Source: Neoroseomonas lacus
Lineage (GTDB): Bacteria > Pseudomonadota > Alphaproteobacteria > Acetobacterales > Acetobacteraceae
Length of the DNA stretch: 64,000 bases
Assembly: GCF_014644535.1 (NCBI RefSeq)
Contig: NZ_BMKW01000009.1
Span: 177,015 to 241,014 of the forward strand
Direction: 5' to 3'
Part shown: piece by piece, positions 8,552 to 16,507 of the stretch
Numbering within the stretch: the first letter of the stretch is position 1
Layout: each line of letters begins with the position of its first letter
The notes under the pieces: generated by a model
Database searches by the model: none
What the model was told of the DNA's origin: nothing
Seen by the model: the letters and a program-made list of their open reading frames with translations, nothing else
Position numbers and translations under genes: made by a program

Positions 8552-9618
8552 GCGTCGCCCTGACGGCCGTGCTGCCGCGCGCGCGGGCACGGGTCGCGGT
8601 GCTGCCGCTGGGGGTCGCGCTGCTGGCGGCGGCGATGCTGGCGGGGGTGTTGCTCGGGCCGGCGCATGTCAGCGCGGCGGGGCTGTGGGCGAGTATTCTC
8701 GATGCGCTCGGCATCGCACCGCTGCCGGCGGAGCACGTGCGCGATGCCGCAGTGCTCGGCGTGGTGCGCGCGCCGCGCGTGTTGATGGCGGCGCTGGTCG
8801 GCGCCGGGCTCGGCGCGGCGGGGGCGGCGATGCAGGGGTTGTTCCGCAATCCGCTGGCCGATCCGGGGCTGATCGGCGTGTCGGGCGGGGCGGCGCTGGC
8901 GGCGGTCGGCGCCATCGTGTTGAGCGGCAGCCTGTTCGGCGCGGCGGCGGGCGTGATGGGGCTGTGGCTGTTGCCGGCGGCGGCGTTTGTCGGCGGGTTG
9001 GGGGCGACGGCGCTGATGGCGCGGCTCGGCACGGTGCAGGGGGTCGCGGGGGTGGCGACGCTGCTGCTGGCCGGCGTGGCGGTGAATGCGCTGGCCGGCG
9101 CGCTGACCGGCTTGCTGGTGTTCATGGCGGATGACCGGCAGGTGCGCGACATCACCTTCTGGACGCTGGGCAGCCTGGCGGGGTCGCGCTGGGCGCAGTT
9201 GCCGGTGGTGGCGGTGCTGGTGGGGCTGCCGACGCTGGCGCTGTGTGCACTGGCGCGGCCGCTGAACGCGTTGCTGCTGGGTGAGGCGGAGGCCTTCCAT
9301 CTCGGCATCCGCGTCGAGGTGGTGAAGCGCGTCGCGCTGGTGCTGGCGGCGGTCGCGGTGGCGTCGGGGGTCGCCTTCACCGGGTTGATTGGTTTCGTCG
9401 GGCTGGTGGTGCCGCATCTGGTGCGGCTGGGCTTCGGGGCGGATCATCGGCTGGTGATGCCGGGGGCGGCGCTGCTCGGTGGCACGTTGCTGGTGTTGGC
9501 GGATTTGTTGGCGCGCAGTCTGGCGGCGCCAGCCGAGTTGCCGGTGGGGGTGGTGACGGCGTTGCTTGGCGCGCCGTTTTTCCTGTGGCTGCTGCGCAGC
9601 CGGGCGGGGGCGGCATGA
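8548..9618 (+). CDS. hmuU: Heme ABC transporter permease HmuU
   Basis: 356 residues, GTG start overlapping the hmuT stop; the frame is open far upstream but that part is antisense-like and not homologous. FecCD/BtuC family: about ten hydrophobic helices, with RAPRVLMAALVGAGLGAAG, MQGLFRNPLADPGLIGVSGG and GFTGLIGFVGLVVPHLVR-type coupling motifs. It forms a homodimer in the inner membrane with HmuV. The stop overlaps the hmuV start (ATGA). Confidence 0.94.
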   Translation: MSVALTAVLPRARARVAVLPLGVALLAAAMLAGVLLGPAHVSAAGLWASILDALGIAPLPAEHVRDAAVLGVVRAPRVLMAALVGAGLGAAGAAMQGLFRNPLADPGLIGVSGGAALAAVGAIVLSGSLFGAAAGVMGLWLLPAAAFVGGLGATALMARLGTVQGVAGVATLLLAGVAVNALAGALTGLLVFMADDRQVRDITFWTLGSLAGSRWAQLPVVAVLVGLPTLALCALARPLNALLLGEAEAFHLGIRVEVVKRVALVLAAVAVASGVAFTGLIGFVGLVVPHLVRLGFGADHRLVMPGAALLGGTLLVLADLLARSLAAPAELPVGVVTALLGAPFFLWLLRSRAGAA

Positions 9619-10391
9619 TCGAGGCCGATGGCATCACCGTGCGCGCCGGCGGACGGGCGCTGCTGGAGGGCGTGAGCCTGGCGTTGCGGCCGGGCGAGGT
9701 GCTCGCCGTGGTCGGGCCGAATGGGGCCGGCAAATCCACCTTGCTGCGGGCGTTGGCGGGCGACCAGGCGGTGGCGGCGGGGCAGGTGCGGGTGGAAGGC
9801 CGCGCGCTGCGCGCTTGGCGGCCGGGTGAGCTGGCGCGGCGGCGCGCGGTGGTGAGCCAGCAGGTGGCGCTCGGCTTCCCGATGCGCGCGGCGGAAGTGG
9901 TGGCGCTGGCGCGGCTTCCCTGGCACACCACGGCGCAGGCGGGGCGGGACGCGGCGGCGATCGCGCTGGCAATGGAGCAAGCGGGCGTCGCGCATCTCGC
10001 CGGCCGCGCCTATCGCACGCTGTCGGGGGGCGAGCGGCAGCGGGTGCAAGTGGCACGAGCGCTGGCGCAGCTCGATGGCGCGGCGGCGCCGGCGGCGTTG
10101 TTGCTGGATGAGCCGACCGCGAGCCTCGATGCTGGGCATCGCGGGCAGTTGCTGCGGCTGCTGCGGCGACTGGCGGCGCAGGGCGTCGCGGTGCTCGTCG
10201 TGCTGCATGACTTGAACGAGGCCGCCTTCGTGGCGGACCGCGTGGCGATGCTGATCGACGGGCGGCTGGCGGTGCTGGGTGGGGTGGCGGAGGCGCTTGA
10301 ACCCGGACTGTTGCAGGATGCCTATGGGTTGCCGTTCCGCAGCGTGGCGGGCGGCGGGCTGTTGCCGGATTTCGGCGCCGCGGGCCGTTGA
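9615..10391 (+). CDS. hmuV: Heme ABC transporter ATPase HmuV
   Basis: 258 residues. Walker A GPNGAGKST, signature LSGGERQRVQVARAL, Walker B LLLDEPTASLD and the switch His in VLHDLNEAAF identify the ATPase of the FecE/BtuD/HmuV type. It completes the hmuTUV importer. Starts by ATGA overlap with hmuU. Confidence 0.94.
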   Translation: MIEADGITVRAGGRALLEGVSLALRPGEVLAVVGPNGAGKSTLLRALAGDQAVAAGQVRVEGRALRAWRPGELARRRAVVSQQVALGFPMRAAEVVALARLPWHTTAQAGRDAAAIALAMEQAGVAHLAGRAYRTLSGGERQRVQVARALAQLDGAAAPAALLLDEPTASLDAGHRGQLLRLLRRLAAQGVAVLVVLHDLNEAAFVADRVAMLIDGRLAVLGGVAEALEPGLLQDAYGLPFRSVAGGGLLPDFGAAGR

Positions 10392-10447
10392 CGGTGATCC
10401 CGAAGCGGATGAGTCTGCGGCTCGATCTCCATCAAGGGCAGCACCTC

Positions 10448-10915
10448 ATGCATCGTCGCGCGTTCTGTTCGGCTGCGGCCTTCGGCAGCCTGACTGCCCT
10501 CGCTGCGTGTTCCTCAGTGGCGCCCGCCGTGCCGACGGCGCAGAGCATCGCCGGGCGCGCGCCGAGCGGGACGGTGACGATCGCGGAGAACTTCCTCGGC
10601 GGTGCCGGGGCCGGCAATGGGACGCTGCATTTCCGTGGGCAGAACTATCCATTCCGGCTGGCCGGCACGGTGGTCGGGCCGGGCGGGGCGGCGCGCATCC
10701 AAGCCTCGGGCAATATCTATGGCCTGACCAAGGTCGAGGATTTCGCCGGCATCTATACGCAAGGCACCGGGCAGCGCGGGATCGACACGAGCACGCGCAG
10801 CGACCTGTGGCTGCAGAATTCGTCGGGCGTGATCATGCATCTGCGCGGGACGCAGATTGGCGGGACACTGAGCCTCGGGCGCGACGAGTTGCTGATCGAG
10901 ATGGCGCCGCGCTGA
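10448..10915 (+). CDS. Small putative lipoprotein at the end of the heme operon
   Basis: 155 residues from ATG 10448. MHRRAFCSAAAFGSLTALAAC ends in a good lipobox (L-A-A-C), so the mature protein is probably a lipid-anchored exported protein. The mature region (SGTVTIAENFLGG, GTLHFRGQNYPFRLAGTVVG, ASGNIYGLTKVEDFAGIYTQ, LSLGRDELLIEMAPR) looks all-beta and Gly-rich; I recognise no family with confidence. Upstream in-frame ATG codons exist at 10409 and earlier, overlapping hmuV, but only this one gives a clean signal. Co-transcription with hmuV is likely; a role in heme uptake is only suggested by position. Confidence 0.7.
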   Translation: MHRRAFCSAAAFGSLTALAACSSVAPAVPTAQSIAGRAPSGTVTIAENFLGGAGAGNGTLHFRGQNYPFRLAGTVVGPGGAARIQASGNIYGLTKVEDFAGIYTQGTGQRGIDTSTRSDLWLQNSSGVIMHLRGTQIGGTLSLGRDELLIEMAPR

Positions 10916-10928
10916 GGGGCGGCTTGAT

Positions 10929-10955
10929 CCCTCGGCACCGGGCTGGTGCCGAGGG
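10929..10955. terminator. Bidirectional hairpin terminator between heme operon and cio operon
   Basis: CCCTCGGCACC (10929-10939) and GGTGCCGAGGG (10945-10955) form a perfect 11-bp stem with a 5-base loop between two convergent operons. There is no long T tract on either side, which is usual in GC-rich genomes. Confidence 0.75.
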
Positions 10956-10976
10956 TCGAGACAGGCTTAATGGGCG

Positions 10977-11096
10977 TCAGCGCAGCATGAGCTTGATGCC
11001 GTAGCCGACGACGCCGAGGGCGAGCACGCTGCCCACCCAGATCAGCACGAACCAGCCGATGCGTGCCGCCAGCGGGCGTGTGCCGGCGCCGGCCAT
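10977..11096 (-). CDS. DUF2474 small subunit of the bd-type oxidase (CydX-like)
   Basis: A 39-residue single-helix protein (helix about residues 13-33, GWFVLIWVGSVLALGVVGYG) whose ATG overlaps the stop of cioB. DUF2474 peptides follow CIO-type cydAB genes and are the counterpart of CydX, which stabilises the heme environment of bd oxidases. Size, position and topology all fit. Confidence 0.82.
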   Translation of the reverse strand: MAGAGTRPLAARIGWFVLIWVGSVLALGVVGYGIKLMLR

Positions 11097-12100
11097 CAAT
11101 GGTAGCCGCCGACCGAGTTCACCTTCCCGCGGAACACCCAATAGGCATAGACGGTGTAGGCGAGGATGATCGGCACCAGCACCGAGGCGCCGATCAGCAG
11201 GAAGCCGAGACTGTTGTCGGGCGCGGCGGCGTCGCGGATGGTGACCGAATGGGGCACCATATAGGGGAAGAAGCTGATCCCCAGCCCGATGAAGCACAGC
11301 ACGAAGAGACTGAGCGAGGCGAGGAAGGGCGACACTTCGCGCCGCGCCGTCAGCCCCTTCAGCAGCAGGAAGCCCATGCCGAGCACCGCCAGCGGCACCG
11401 GCACCACGAGCAGGATCTGCGGCCAAGCGAACCAGCGCTGTGCGTAGATCGGGCCGAGGAAGGGCGTCCAGAGGCTGACGACGCCGATCAGCAGCAGCGT
11501 TGCCGGCGCCGCCCAGAAGGCGATGTCATAGGCGCGGCGCTGCACCTGGCCTTCGGCCTTCCAGATCAGCCAAGTGGAGCCGAGCAGCGCATAGCCGATC
11601 ACCAACGCCACGCCGGTCAGCAGGGTGAAGGGCGTCAGCCAGTCCCACCAGCCGCCGGCATAGGCGCGGTTGGCGACCGGGATGCCCTGCACCAGCGCGC
11701 CGAGCGCGACGCCCTGGGCGAAGCCGGCCATGGTCGAGCCGAAGGCGAAGGCCCAGTCCCACAGGAACTTGCCGCGCTTGGTCTTCCAGCGAAATTCGAA
11801 GGCGACGCCACGGAACGCCAGCGCCAGCAGCATGACGATGATCGGTGCGTAGAGCGCCGACATGATGATGGAATAAGCCAGCGGAAAGACGGCGAGCAGG
11901 CCGCCGCCACCCAGCACCAGCCAAGTCTCGTTGCCGTCCCAGACGGGGGCAACGGAGTTCATCGCCTCGTCGCGGGCGGCTTCGCCGCGCATGAAGGGAA
12001 ACAGGATGCCGACGCCGAGGTCGAAGCCGTCGAGCACGACATAGGCCAGCACCGCGAAGGCGATCAGCGCGGCCCAGATCATCGGAAGGTCGAGGGACAT
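11096..12100 (-). CDS. cioB: Cytochrome bd-type quinol oxidase subunit II
   Basis: 334 residues, multi-helix membrane protein. It opens with LPMIWAALIAFAVLAYVVLDGFDLGVGIL, split here as MIWAALIAFAVLAYVVLDG then FDLGVGIL, the CydB N-terminal helix; NSVAPVWDGNETWLVLGGGG is a strongly conserved CydB loop. It pairs with subunit I as a quinol:O2 oxidase. It follows cioA after 11 bases. Confidence 0.94.
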   Translation of the reverse strand: MSLDLPMIWAALIAFAVLAYVVLDGFDLGVGILFPFMRGEAARDEAMNSVAPVWDGNETWLVLGGGGLLAVFPLAYSIIMSALYAPIIVMLLALAFRGVAFEFRWKTKRGKFLWDWAFAFGSTMAGFAQGVALGALVQGIPVANRAYAGGWWDWLTPFTLLTGVALVIGYALLGSTWLIWKAEGQVQRRAYDIAFWAAPATLLLIGVVSLWTPFLGPIYAQRWFAWPQILLVVPVPLAVLGMGFLLLKGLTARREVSPFLASLSLFVLCFIGLGISFFPYMVPHSVTIRDAAAPDNSLGFLLIGASVLVPIILAYTVYAYWVFRGKVNSVGGYH

Positions 12101-12111
12101 GGCGCGTCTCC

Positions 12112-13515
12112 CTATTCGCCGGCCGGCGGGGTCGGCAGCACCGGGGCGGGCATGATGCCCCCGGCGCGGATCGGTTCGTCATGTGGCAGCCCGGCTTCAT
12201 GGCGTTCCGGCGCCTTGTTCATCAGCCGCAGGATGTAGAAGGTGCCACTGCCGAACAGCGCGAAATAGACGACGATGAAGGCGATCAGCGAGGCACCGAC
12301 CGCCGCCGCGTCGACCGGCGAGACGGAATCCGCCGTGCGCAGTAGGCCATAGACGGTCCAGGGCTGGCGGCCGACCTCGGTGGTGATCCAGCCGGCCAGC
12401 ACCGCGGCGAAGCCGGCAGGGCCCATCAGCAGCGCCGCGCGATGCATCAGGGGCGTGTCGTACAGCGCGCCGCGCCAGCGCAGCCACAGGCTCCACATCC
12501 CCAGGCCGAGCATCAGCATGCCGATGCCGACCATGACGCGGAAACTCCAGAAGATGATGCCGACGGGTGGGCGTTCATCCGCCGGCCATGTGTCGAGGCC
12601 GCGGATGGTGCCGTCCAGGGTGTGTGTGAGGATCAGCGAACCGAGATAGGGGATCGAGACGCTGTAATCGATGCGGCTGTTCGCGGCGTCGGGGATGCCG
12701 AAGAGGATCAGCGGCGCGGCGGAGACGGTTTCGAAATGGCCTTCGATGGCGGCGATCTTGGCCGGCTGGTGGGCCAGGGTGTTGAGGCCGTGCTGGTCGC
12801 CGGCGAGGATCTGGATGGGCGCGACGATCGCCGCCATCCACATCGCCATCGAGAACATGATGCGCGCGGCCTCGTTCGACTTGTCGCGCAACAGGTGCAG
12901 CGCGCCGACCGCGCCGACGACGAAGGCCGTGGTCAGATACGCCGCGAGCACCATGTGCACGAGGCGATAGGGGAAGGAGGCGGTGAAGATGACCGCCCAC
13001 CAGTCATTGACGATGAACTGGCCGGCCTCGTTCACGCCGTGGCCCGAGGGTGTCTGCATCCAGCTGTTCACCGCCAGGATCCAGAAGGCGGACATGAAGG
13101 TGCCGAGCGCCACCATCAGGCAGGCGAGGAAATGCAGCACCGGGCCGACCCGTTCGCGGCCGAACAGCATGACGCCGAGGAAGCCGGCTTCGAGGAAGAA
13201 GGCCGACAGCACCTCATAGCCCATCAGCGGGCCGATCACCGGGCCGACCTTGTCGGAGAACACCGACCAGTTGGTGCCGAACTGGTAGCTCATGACGATG
13301 CCGGAGACGACGCCCATGCCGAAGGTGACGGCGAAGATCTTCTTCCAGTAGTTGAACAGGTCGAGGAACACCTCCCGCCCGGTCCACAGCCGCAGCCCGT
13401 TCAGCACCGCGAGGTAGCTCGCCAACCCGATGGTGAAGGCGGGGAAGATGATGTGCGCGCTGACCGTGAAGGCGAATTGCATCCGCGCCAGGGTGAGCGC
13501 GTCGAAGCCGTCCAT
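12112..13515 (-). CDS. cioA: Cytochrome bd-type quinol oxidase subunit I, CIO-like
   Basis: 467 residues from the ATG of MDGFDALTLARMQFAF, preceded by GAGGAC at a good distance; an ATG 15 bases upstream (13530) is less likely. Helix I carries the heme b595 ligand His in SAHIIFPAF, later SFPYRLVHMVLAAYL contains the low-spin heme His, and GRQPWTVYGLLRT is the conserved periplasmic motif. The short Q-loop length fits the cyanide-insensitive class. It oxidises quinol without pumping and is typically resistant to NO, sulfide and cyanide, matching its neighbours. Divergent from nsrR. Confidence 0.93.
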   Translation of the reverse strand: MDGFDALTLARMQFAFTVSAHIIFPAFTIGLASYLAVLNGLRLWTGREVFLDLFNYWKKIFAVTFGMGVVSGIVMSYQFGTNWSVFSDKVGPVIGPLMGYEVLSAFFLEAGFLGVMLFGRERVGPVLHFLACLMVALGTFMSAFWILAVNSWMQTPSGHGVNEAGQFIVNDWWAVIFTASFPYRLVHMVLAAYLTTAFVVGAVGALHLLRDKSNEAARIMFSMAMWMAAIVAPIQILAGDQHGLNTLAHQPAKIAAIEGHFETVSAAPLILFGIPDAANSRIDYSVSIPYLGSLILTHTLDGTIRGLDTWPADERPPVGIIFWSFRVMVGIGMLMLGLGMWSLWLRWRGALYDTPLMHRAALLMGPAGFAAVLAGWITTEVGRQPWTVYGLLRTADSVSPVDAAAVGASLIAFIVVYFALFGSGTFYILRLMNKAPERHEAGLPHDEPIRAGGIMPAPVLPTPPAGE

Positions 13516-13568
13516 GAGCTGTCCTCGCAAAAGCGTCGCGTGGTGAAGGGTATTGCGGGCGGGTGGTT

Positions 13569-13593
13569 AAATCAACATATTAGGTGTAGATTT
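13569..13593. promoter_or_regulatory. Candidate NsrR operator between cioA and nsrR
   Basis: AAATCAACA (13569-13577) and TGTAGATTT (13585-13593) form a 9-bp dyad with one mismatch and a 7-base AT-rich centre, in the 94-base divergent gap. Rrf2-family regulators bind AT-rich dyads of this size. The match is to the architecture, not to a strict NsrR consensus. Confidence 0.5.
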
Positions 13594-13609
13594 TTAGGGA
13601 AGAGAGCCC

Positions 13610-14077
13610 TTGCGTCTGACGCAGTACTCCAACTTCGCACTGCGGACTTTGCAAATGGTTGCGATGCGCGCACCGGCAATCGTGACCGTCGATGACGTCG
13701 CGCGGGCGCATCGCATCTCCAAGGCGCATCTGGTCAAGATTGCCGCCGAACTGTCACGCCGCGGCTACATCGAAACCATCCGCGGTCGCCATGGTGGCAT
13801 GCGACTGGCGCGGCCGGCGGATGAGATCACCGTTGGCGAAATCATCCGCTGGACCGAGGCGCCGCTCGAGCTGGTGGAGTGCTTCAATGCGGAGACCAAC
13901 ACCTGCCGGCTGCTCGGTGTGTGCCACCTGTCGCGCGGGCTGCAGCGGGCGCTGCGGGCTTTCCTTTCCGTGCTGGACGACCTGACCATCGCCGATATCG
14001 CCTTCAACCGCGACGCACTGCTGGAGCGGCTGACGGGCGCCGATCAGGCGCAACCCGCTTCGGCAGGCGCACAGTAG
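13610..14077 (+). CDS. nsrR: Rrf2-family Fe-S regulator, NsrR-like (NO sensor)
   Basis: 155 residues from TTG 13610. A winged helix (VDDVARAHRISKAHLVKIAAEL, wing IRGRHGGMRLARP) is followed by the Fe-S loop with C91, C99 and C105 (C-x7-C-x5-C in ECFNAETNTCRLLGVCHL). The ISKAHL.K, RG.GG.RL and ECF...N.C patterns match NsrR better than IscR; RirA shares the Cys spacing and is the main alternative. Expected to repress the divergent cioAB genes until NO damages the cluster. Its 3' end overlaps the convergent bigR gene by 34 bp. Confidence 0.78.
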   Translation: MRLTQYSNFALRTLQMVAMRAPAIVTVDDVARAHRISKAHLVKIAAELSRRGYIETIRGRHGGMRLARPADEITVGEIIRWTEAPLELVECFNAETNTCRLLGVCHLSRGLQRALRAFLSVLDDLTIADIAFNRDALLERLTGADQAQPASAGAQ

Positions 14078-14379
14078 AGCCGGTAGAGCGTCTCGAGGAT
14101 TGCGCCAACCTCCGCACTCGCCAGGCGGTAGTAAATGGTCTGGCCGTCGCGCCGCGTCTCGACGAGGCGCAGGTCGCGCATTCGCGCCAGGTGCTGCGAC
14201 AAGGCGGCGGGCGCGAGACCGACCAGATCCGCCAATTGCCCGACCGATTTCTCGCCTTGCAGCAAATGGCACAGCGCCATCAGGCGCTTCGCGTTGGCAA
14301 GGGTGGCGAGCATCCGGGCCGCTTCCTCGGCCTTGGCTTCCATCGCAGTCAAAGCGGCATGTTCAATATCTATTATCAT
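14044..14379 (-). CDS. bigR: ArsR-family sulfide/persulfide sensor, BigR/SqrR-like
   Basis: 111 residues with the ArsR winged helix (LADLVGLAPAALSQHLARMRDLRLVETRRDGQTIYYRL over two lines of structure). It lacks metal sites but has C37 (ALCHLL) and C103 (RLYCAP), 66 residues apart, exactly the spacing of the Cys42/Cys108 pair that forms the per/polysulfide switch in BigR. C110 is extra. It should repress the sulfide operon that starts on the other strand. The ATG at 14379 sits next to the -35 of that operon; an internal ATG at 14343 is also plausible. Confidence 0.88.
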   Translation of the reverse strand: MIIDIEHAALTAMEAKAEEAARMLATLANAKRLMALCHLLQGEKSVGQLADLVGLAPAALSQHLARMRDLRLVETRRDGQTIYYRLASAEVGAILETLYRLYCAPAEAGCA

Positions 14380-14410
14380 CTTGACATATTAGCATCTTCG
14401 TAGATATAAG
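14371..14410 (+). promoter_or_regulatory. Sulfide-operon promoter overlapped by a direct repeat (candidate BigR site)
   Basis: A sigma-70-like promoter, TTGACA (14381-14386), 18-base spacer, TATAAG (14405-14410), precedes the operon. The 12-mer TATTAnCATCTT occurs at 14371-14382 and 14387-14398, a 16-base period straddling the -35 and spacer. ATATCTA (14366-14372) and TAGATAT (14401-14407) form an outer dyad. A repressor bound here would block RNA polymerase. Confidence 0.65.
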
Positions 14411-14440
14411 GCCAGCACGAAACCAGTGGAGGCTCTCGTC

Positions 14441-14659
14441 ATGGTCAATGTCGGTTCGTTCGATCGCATCCTTCGCTTCATCCTGGGTGTGGTGCTGTTC
14501 GTGGCCCCGTTCATCGCCCCGGTGACGTTCGCGCCGCTTGGCGAGTGGCGCTACGCGGTAATTGCCGCCGGTGCCGTGCTGCTGGCCACCGCCGCCTTCC
14601 GCATCTGCCCGGCCTATATGCTATTCGGCATCCGCACCTGCTCGCGGCCGGGGGCCTGA
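14441..14659 (+). CDS. DUF2892 (YgaP-like) small membrane protein
   Basis: 72 residues from ATG 14441, preceded by GTGGAGG. MVNVGSFDRILRFILGVVLF and the second helix with FRICPAYMLFGIRTC are the DUF2892 pattern, often found fused to rhodanese or beside sulfur genes. The paired Cys (RICPAY, IRTC) are typical. First gene of the BigR-controlled operon; exact role unknown, probably in membrane handling of sulfur. Confidence 0.85.
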   Translation: MVNVGSFDRILRFILGVVLFVAPFIAPVTFAPLGEWRYAVIAAGAVLLATAAFRICPAYMLFGIRTCSRPGA

Positions 14660-14660
14660 C

Positions 14661-15089
14661 ATGGCGGCCACCGACTTCACCCCGGTCGCCTCACTCCTCG
14701 GCGGCGCGCTGATCGGCGCGGCGGCGGTGATGCTCTTGGCCGCCAAGGGCCGCATTGCCGGCGTCAGCGGCATCGCCGTGCGGCTGCTGCCGCCTTATGC
14801 CGACAGTGAACTCGCCGGGCGGATCGCCTTCATCCTCGGCATCGTGATGGCACCGCTGGCCGTCCTGCTGGTCACCGGCACGGCGCCGGTACCGACGATC
14901 GAGACCGGGCCGGCACTGCTTGCCCTGGCCGGGCTGTTGGTCGGCTTCGGCGCGGTCTGGGGCAATGGCTGCACCTCGGGCCACGGCGTCTGCGGCTTGT
15001 CCCGGCTGTCGGTGCGGTCCCTGGTGGCGACCGGCGTCTTCATGGCAACCGCGATCGCCACCGTCTTCCTGACACGACACGTGCTGTGA
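14661..15089 (+). CDS. YeeE/YedE-family sulfur transporter half, PmpA-like
   Basis: 142 residues starting 1 base after the previous stop. Hydrophobic helices surround the family signature GNGCTSGHGVCGLSRLS. The YeeE/YedE (DUF395) fold imports thiosulfate or moves sulfur through conserved Cys; here it is split into two half-size genes, this N-terminal-type half and the next C-terminal-type half. In bigR operons these are membrane partners of sulfide oxidation. Confidence 0.88.
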   Translation: MAATDFTPVASLLGGALIGAAAVMLLAAKGRIAGVSGIAVRLLPPYADSELAGRIAFILGIVMAPLAVLLVTGTAPVPTIETGPALLALAGLLVGFGAVWGNGCTSGHGVCGLSRLSVRSLVATGVFMATAIATVFLTRHVL

Positions 15090-15097
15090 GGCCCACC

Positions 15098-15553
15098 ATG
15101 TCTGTCCTGGTGCAATTCGCCATCGGTCTGGTGTTCGGGCTCGGCCTCGTGGTCGCCGGCATGTCGAACCCCGCCAAGGTGCTGAACTTCCTTGACCTCG
15201 GCGCCATCCCGAGCGGCGGCTGGGACCCGAGCCTCGCCTTCGTCATGGCCGGCGGCATCGCCGTCACCTTCGTCGGATACCGCCTCGTGCTGCGCCGGTC
15301 GCAGCCGATCTTCGGTGGGACGTTCCATCTGCCGACTTCCACCGATATCGATGCGCGGATCATCGCGGGTCCGGCGATCTTTGGCATCGGCTGGGGCCTG
15401 GCGGGCTTCTGCCCGGGGCCGGCCTTCACCGCGCTGACCGTGGGCGGCAACCCGGCGCTGATCTTCGTCGCCGCGATGATGGTTGGCATGGGCGCGGCGC
15501 GCTGGCTCGCCAACCGCCCCGCAGCGTCGCTTCCCGTCGCACCGCGCGCCTGA
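15098..15553 (+). CDS. YeeE/YedE-family sulfur transporter half, PmpB-like
   Basis: 151 residues from ATG 15098; a GTG at 15086 overlapping the previous stop is an alternative start. It has the second-half signature GWGLAGFCPGPAFTAL and GLVVAGMSNPAKVLNFLDL. Together with the preceding gene it reconstitutes one YeeE/YedE unit. Confidence 0.88.
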   Translation: MSVLVQFAIGLVFGLGLVVAGMSNPAKVLNFLDLGAIPSGGWDPSLAFVMAGGIAVTFVGYRLVLRRSQPIFGGTFHLPTSTDIDARIIAGPAIFGIGWGLAGFCPGPAFTALTVGGNPALIFVAAMMVGMGAARWLANRPAASLPVAPRA

Positions 15554-15575
15554 CAACAACGAAAGGAGACTGTCC

Positions 15576-16469
15576 GTGAACACCATCCCCCATCGCGTCG
15601 ACCTGCTGGTGAAGCCGGAGGTGACAGCCTTCTTCGATGCGCCGACCAACACCATCAGTTATGTCGTGAAGGACCCGGGTTCCAACGCCTGCGCGGTGAT
15701 CGATTCCGTGATGGACATCGACTACGCCGCCGGCCGTATCACCCATGACTCCGCTGATGCGATCATCGGTTTCATCAAGGAGCATGACCTGCATCTCGAA
15801 TGGCTGATCGAGACGCATGTGCATGCCGATCACCTTTCGGCCGCACCGTACATCCAGGGAAAGCTCGGCGGCCGCATTGGCATCGGCGAGAAGATAACCG
15901 TCGTGCAGGACGTCTTCGGCAAGGTGTTCAACGAGGGAACCGAGTTCCGTCGTGACGGCAGCCAGTTCGACCGTCTGTTCAAGGATGGCGACACCTACAA
16001 CATCGGCGGCATGACTGCCTTCGCGCTGCATACGCCAGGCCACACGCCGGCCTGCATGACGCATGTGGTCGGCGATGCCGCCTTCGTTGGCGACACGCTG
16101 TTCATGCCCGATGGTGGCTCGGCGCGCGCCGACTTCCCAGGCGGCGATGCGCGCATCCTGTTCCGCTCGATCCATCGCGTGCTGGAACTGCCGCCGGAGA
16201 CGCGGCTGTTCATGTGCCACGACTACGGGCCCAACGGCCGCGACATCAAGTGGGAGACCACGGTCGCTGAGGAGCGCGCGCACAACATCCACGTCAAGGA
16301 CGGCATCAGCGAGGATGAGTTCGTCGCGATGCGCGAGGCGCGCGACAAGACGCTCGGCATGCCGCGGCTGATCCTACCATCGCTGCAGGTGAACATGCGC
16401 GCCGGTGCGCTGCCGCCGGCGGAGCCGAATGGCCGCGTCTTCCTCAAGGTGCCCGTCAACGCGCTGTGA
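15576..16469 (+). CDS. Persulfide dioxygenase, ETHE1/Blh-type metallo-beta-lactamase fold
   Basis: 297 residues from GTG 15576, preceded by AAAGGAGA. Metal-site motifs: THVHADHLSAAPY, HTPGHTPACMTH, VGDTLFMPD and CHDYGPNG. These define the non-heme iron persulfide dioxygenase that oxidises glutathione persulfide to sulfite, the second step after sulfide:quinone oxidoreductase. In Agrobacterium and Xylella the Blh protein carries an N-terminal DUF442 domain; here that domain is fused to the next gene instead. Confidence 0.93.
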   Translation: MNTIPHRVDLLVKPEVTAFFDAPTNTISYVVKDPGSNACAVIDSVMDIDYAAGRITHDSADAIIGFIKEHDLHLEWLIETHVHADHLSAAPYIQGKLGGRIGIGEKITVVQDVFGKVFNEGTEFRRDGSQFDRLFKDGDTYNIGGMTAFALHTPGHTPACMTHVVGDAAFVGDTLFMPDGGSARADFPGGDARILFRSIHRVLELPPETRLFMCHDYGPNGRDIKWETTVAEERAHNIHVKDGISEDEFVAMREARDKTLGMPRLILPSLQVNMRAGALPPAEPNGRVFLKVPVNAL

Positions 16470-16507
16470 CCGTGGGCCGCGCGCCCCAAGACCAGGACAG
16501 AAACGCC

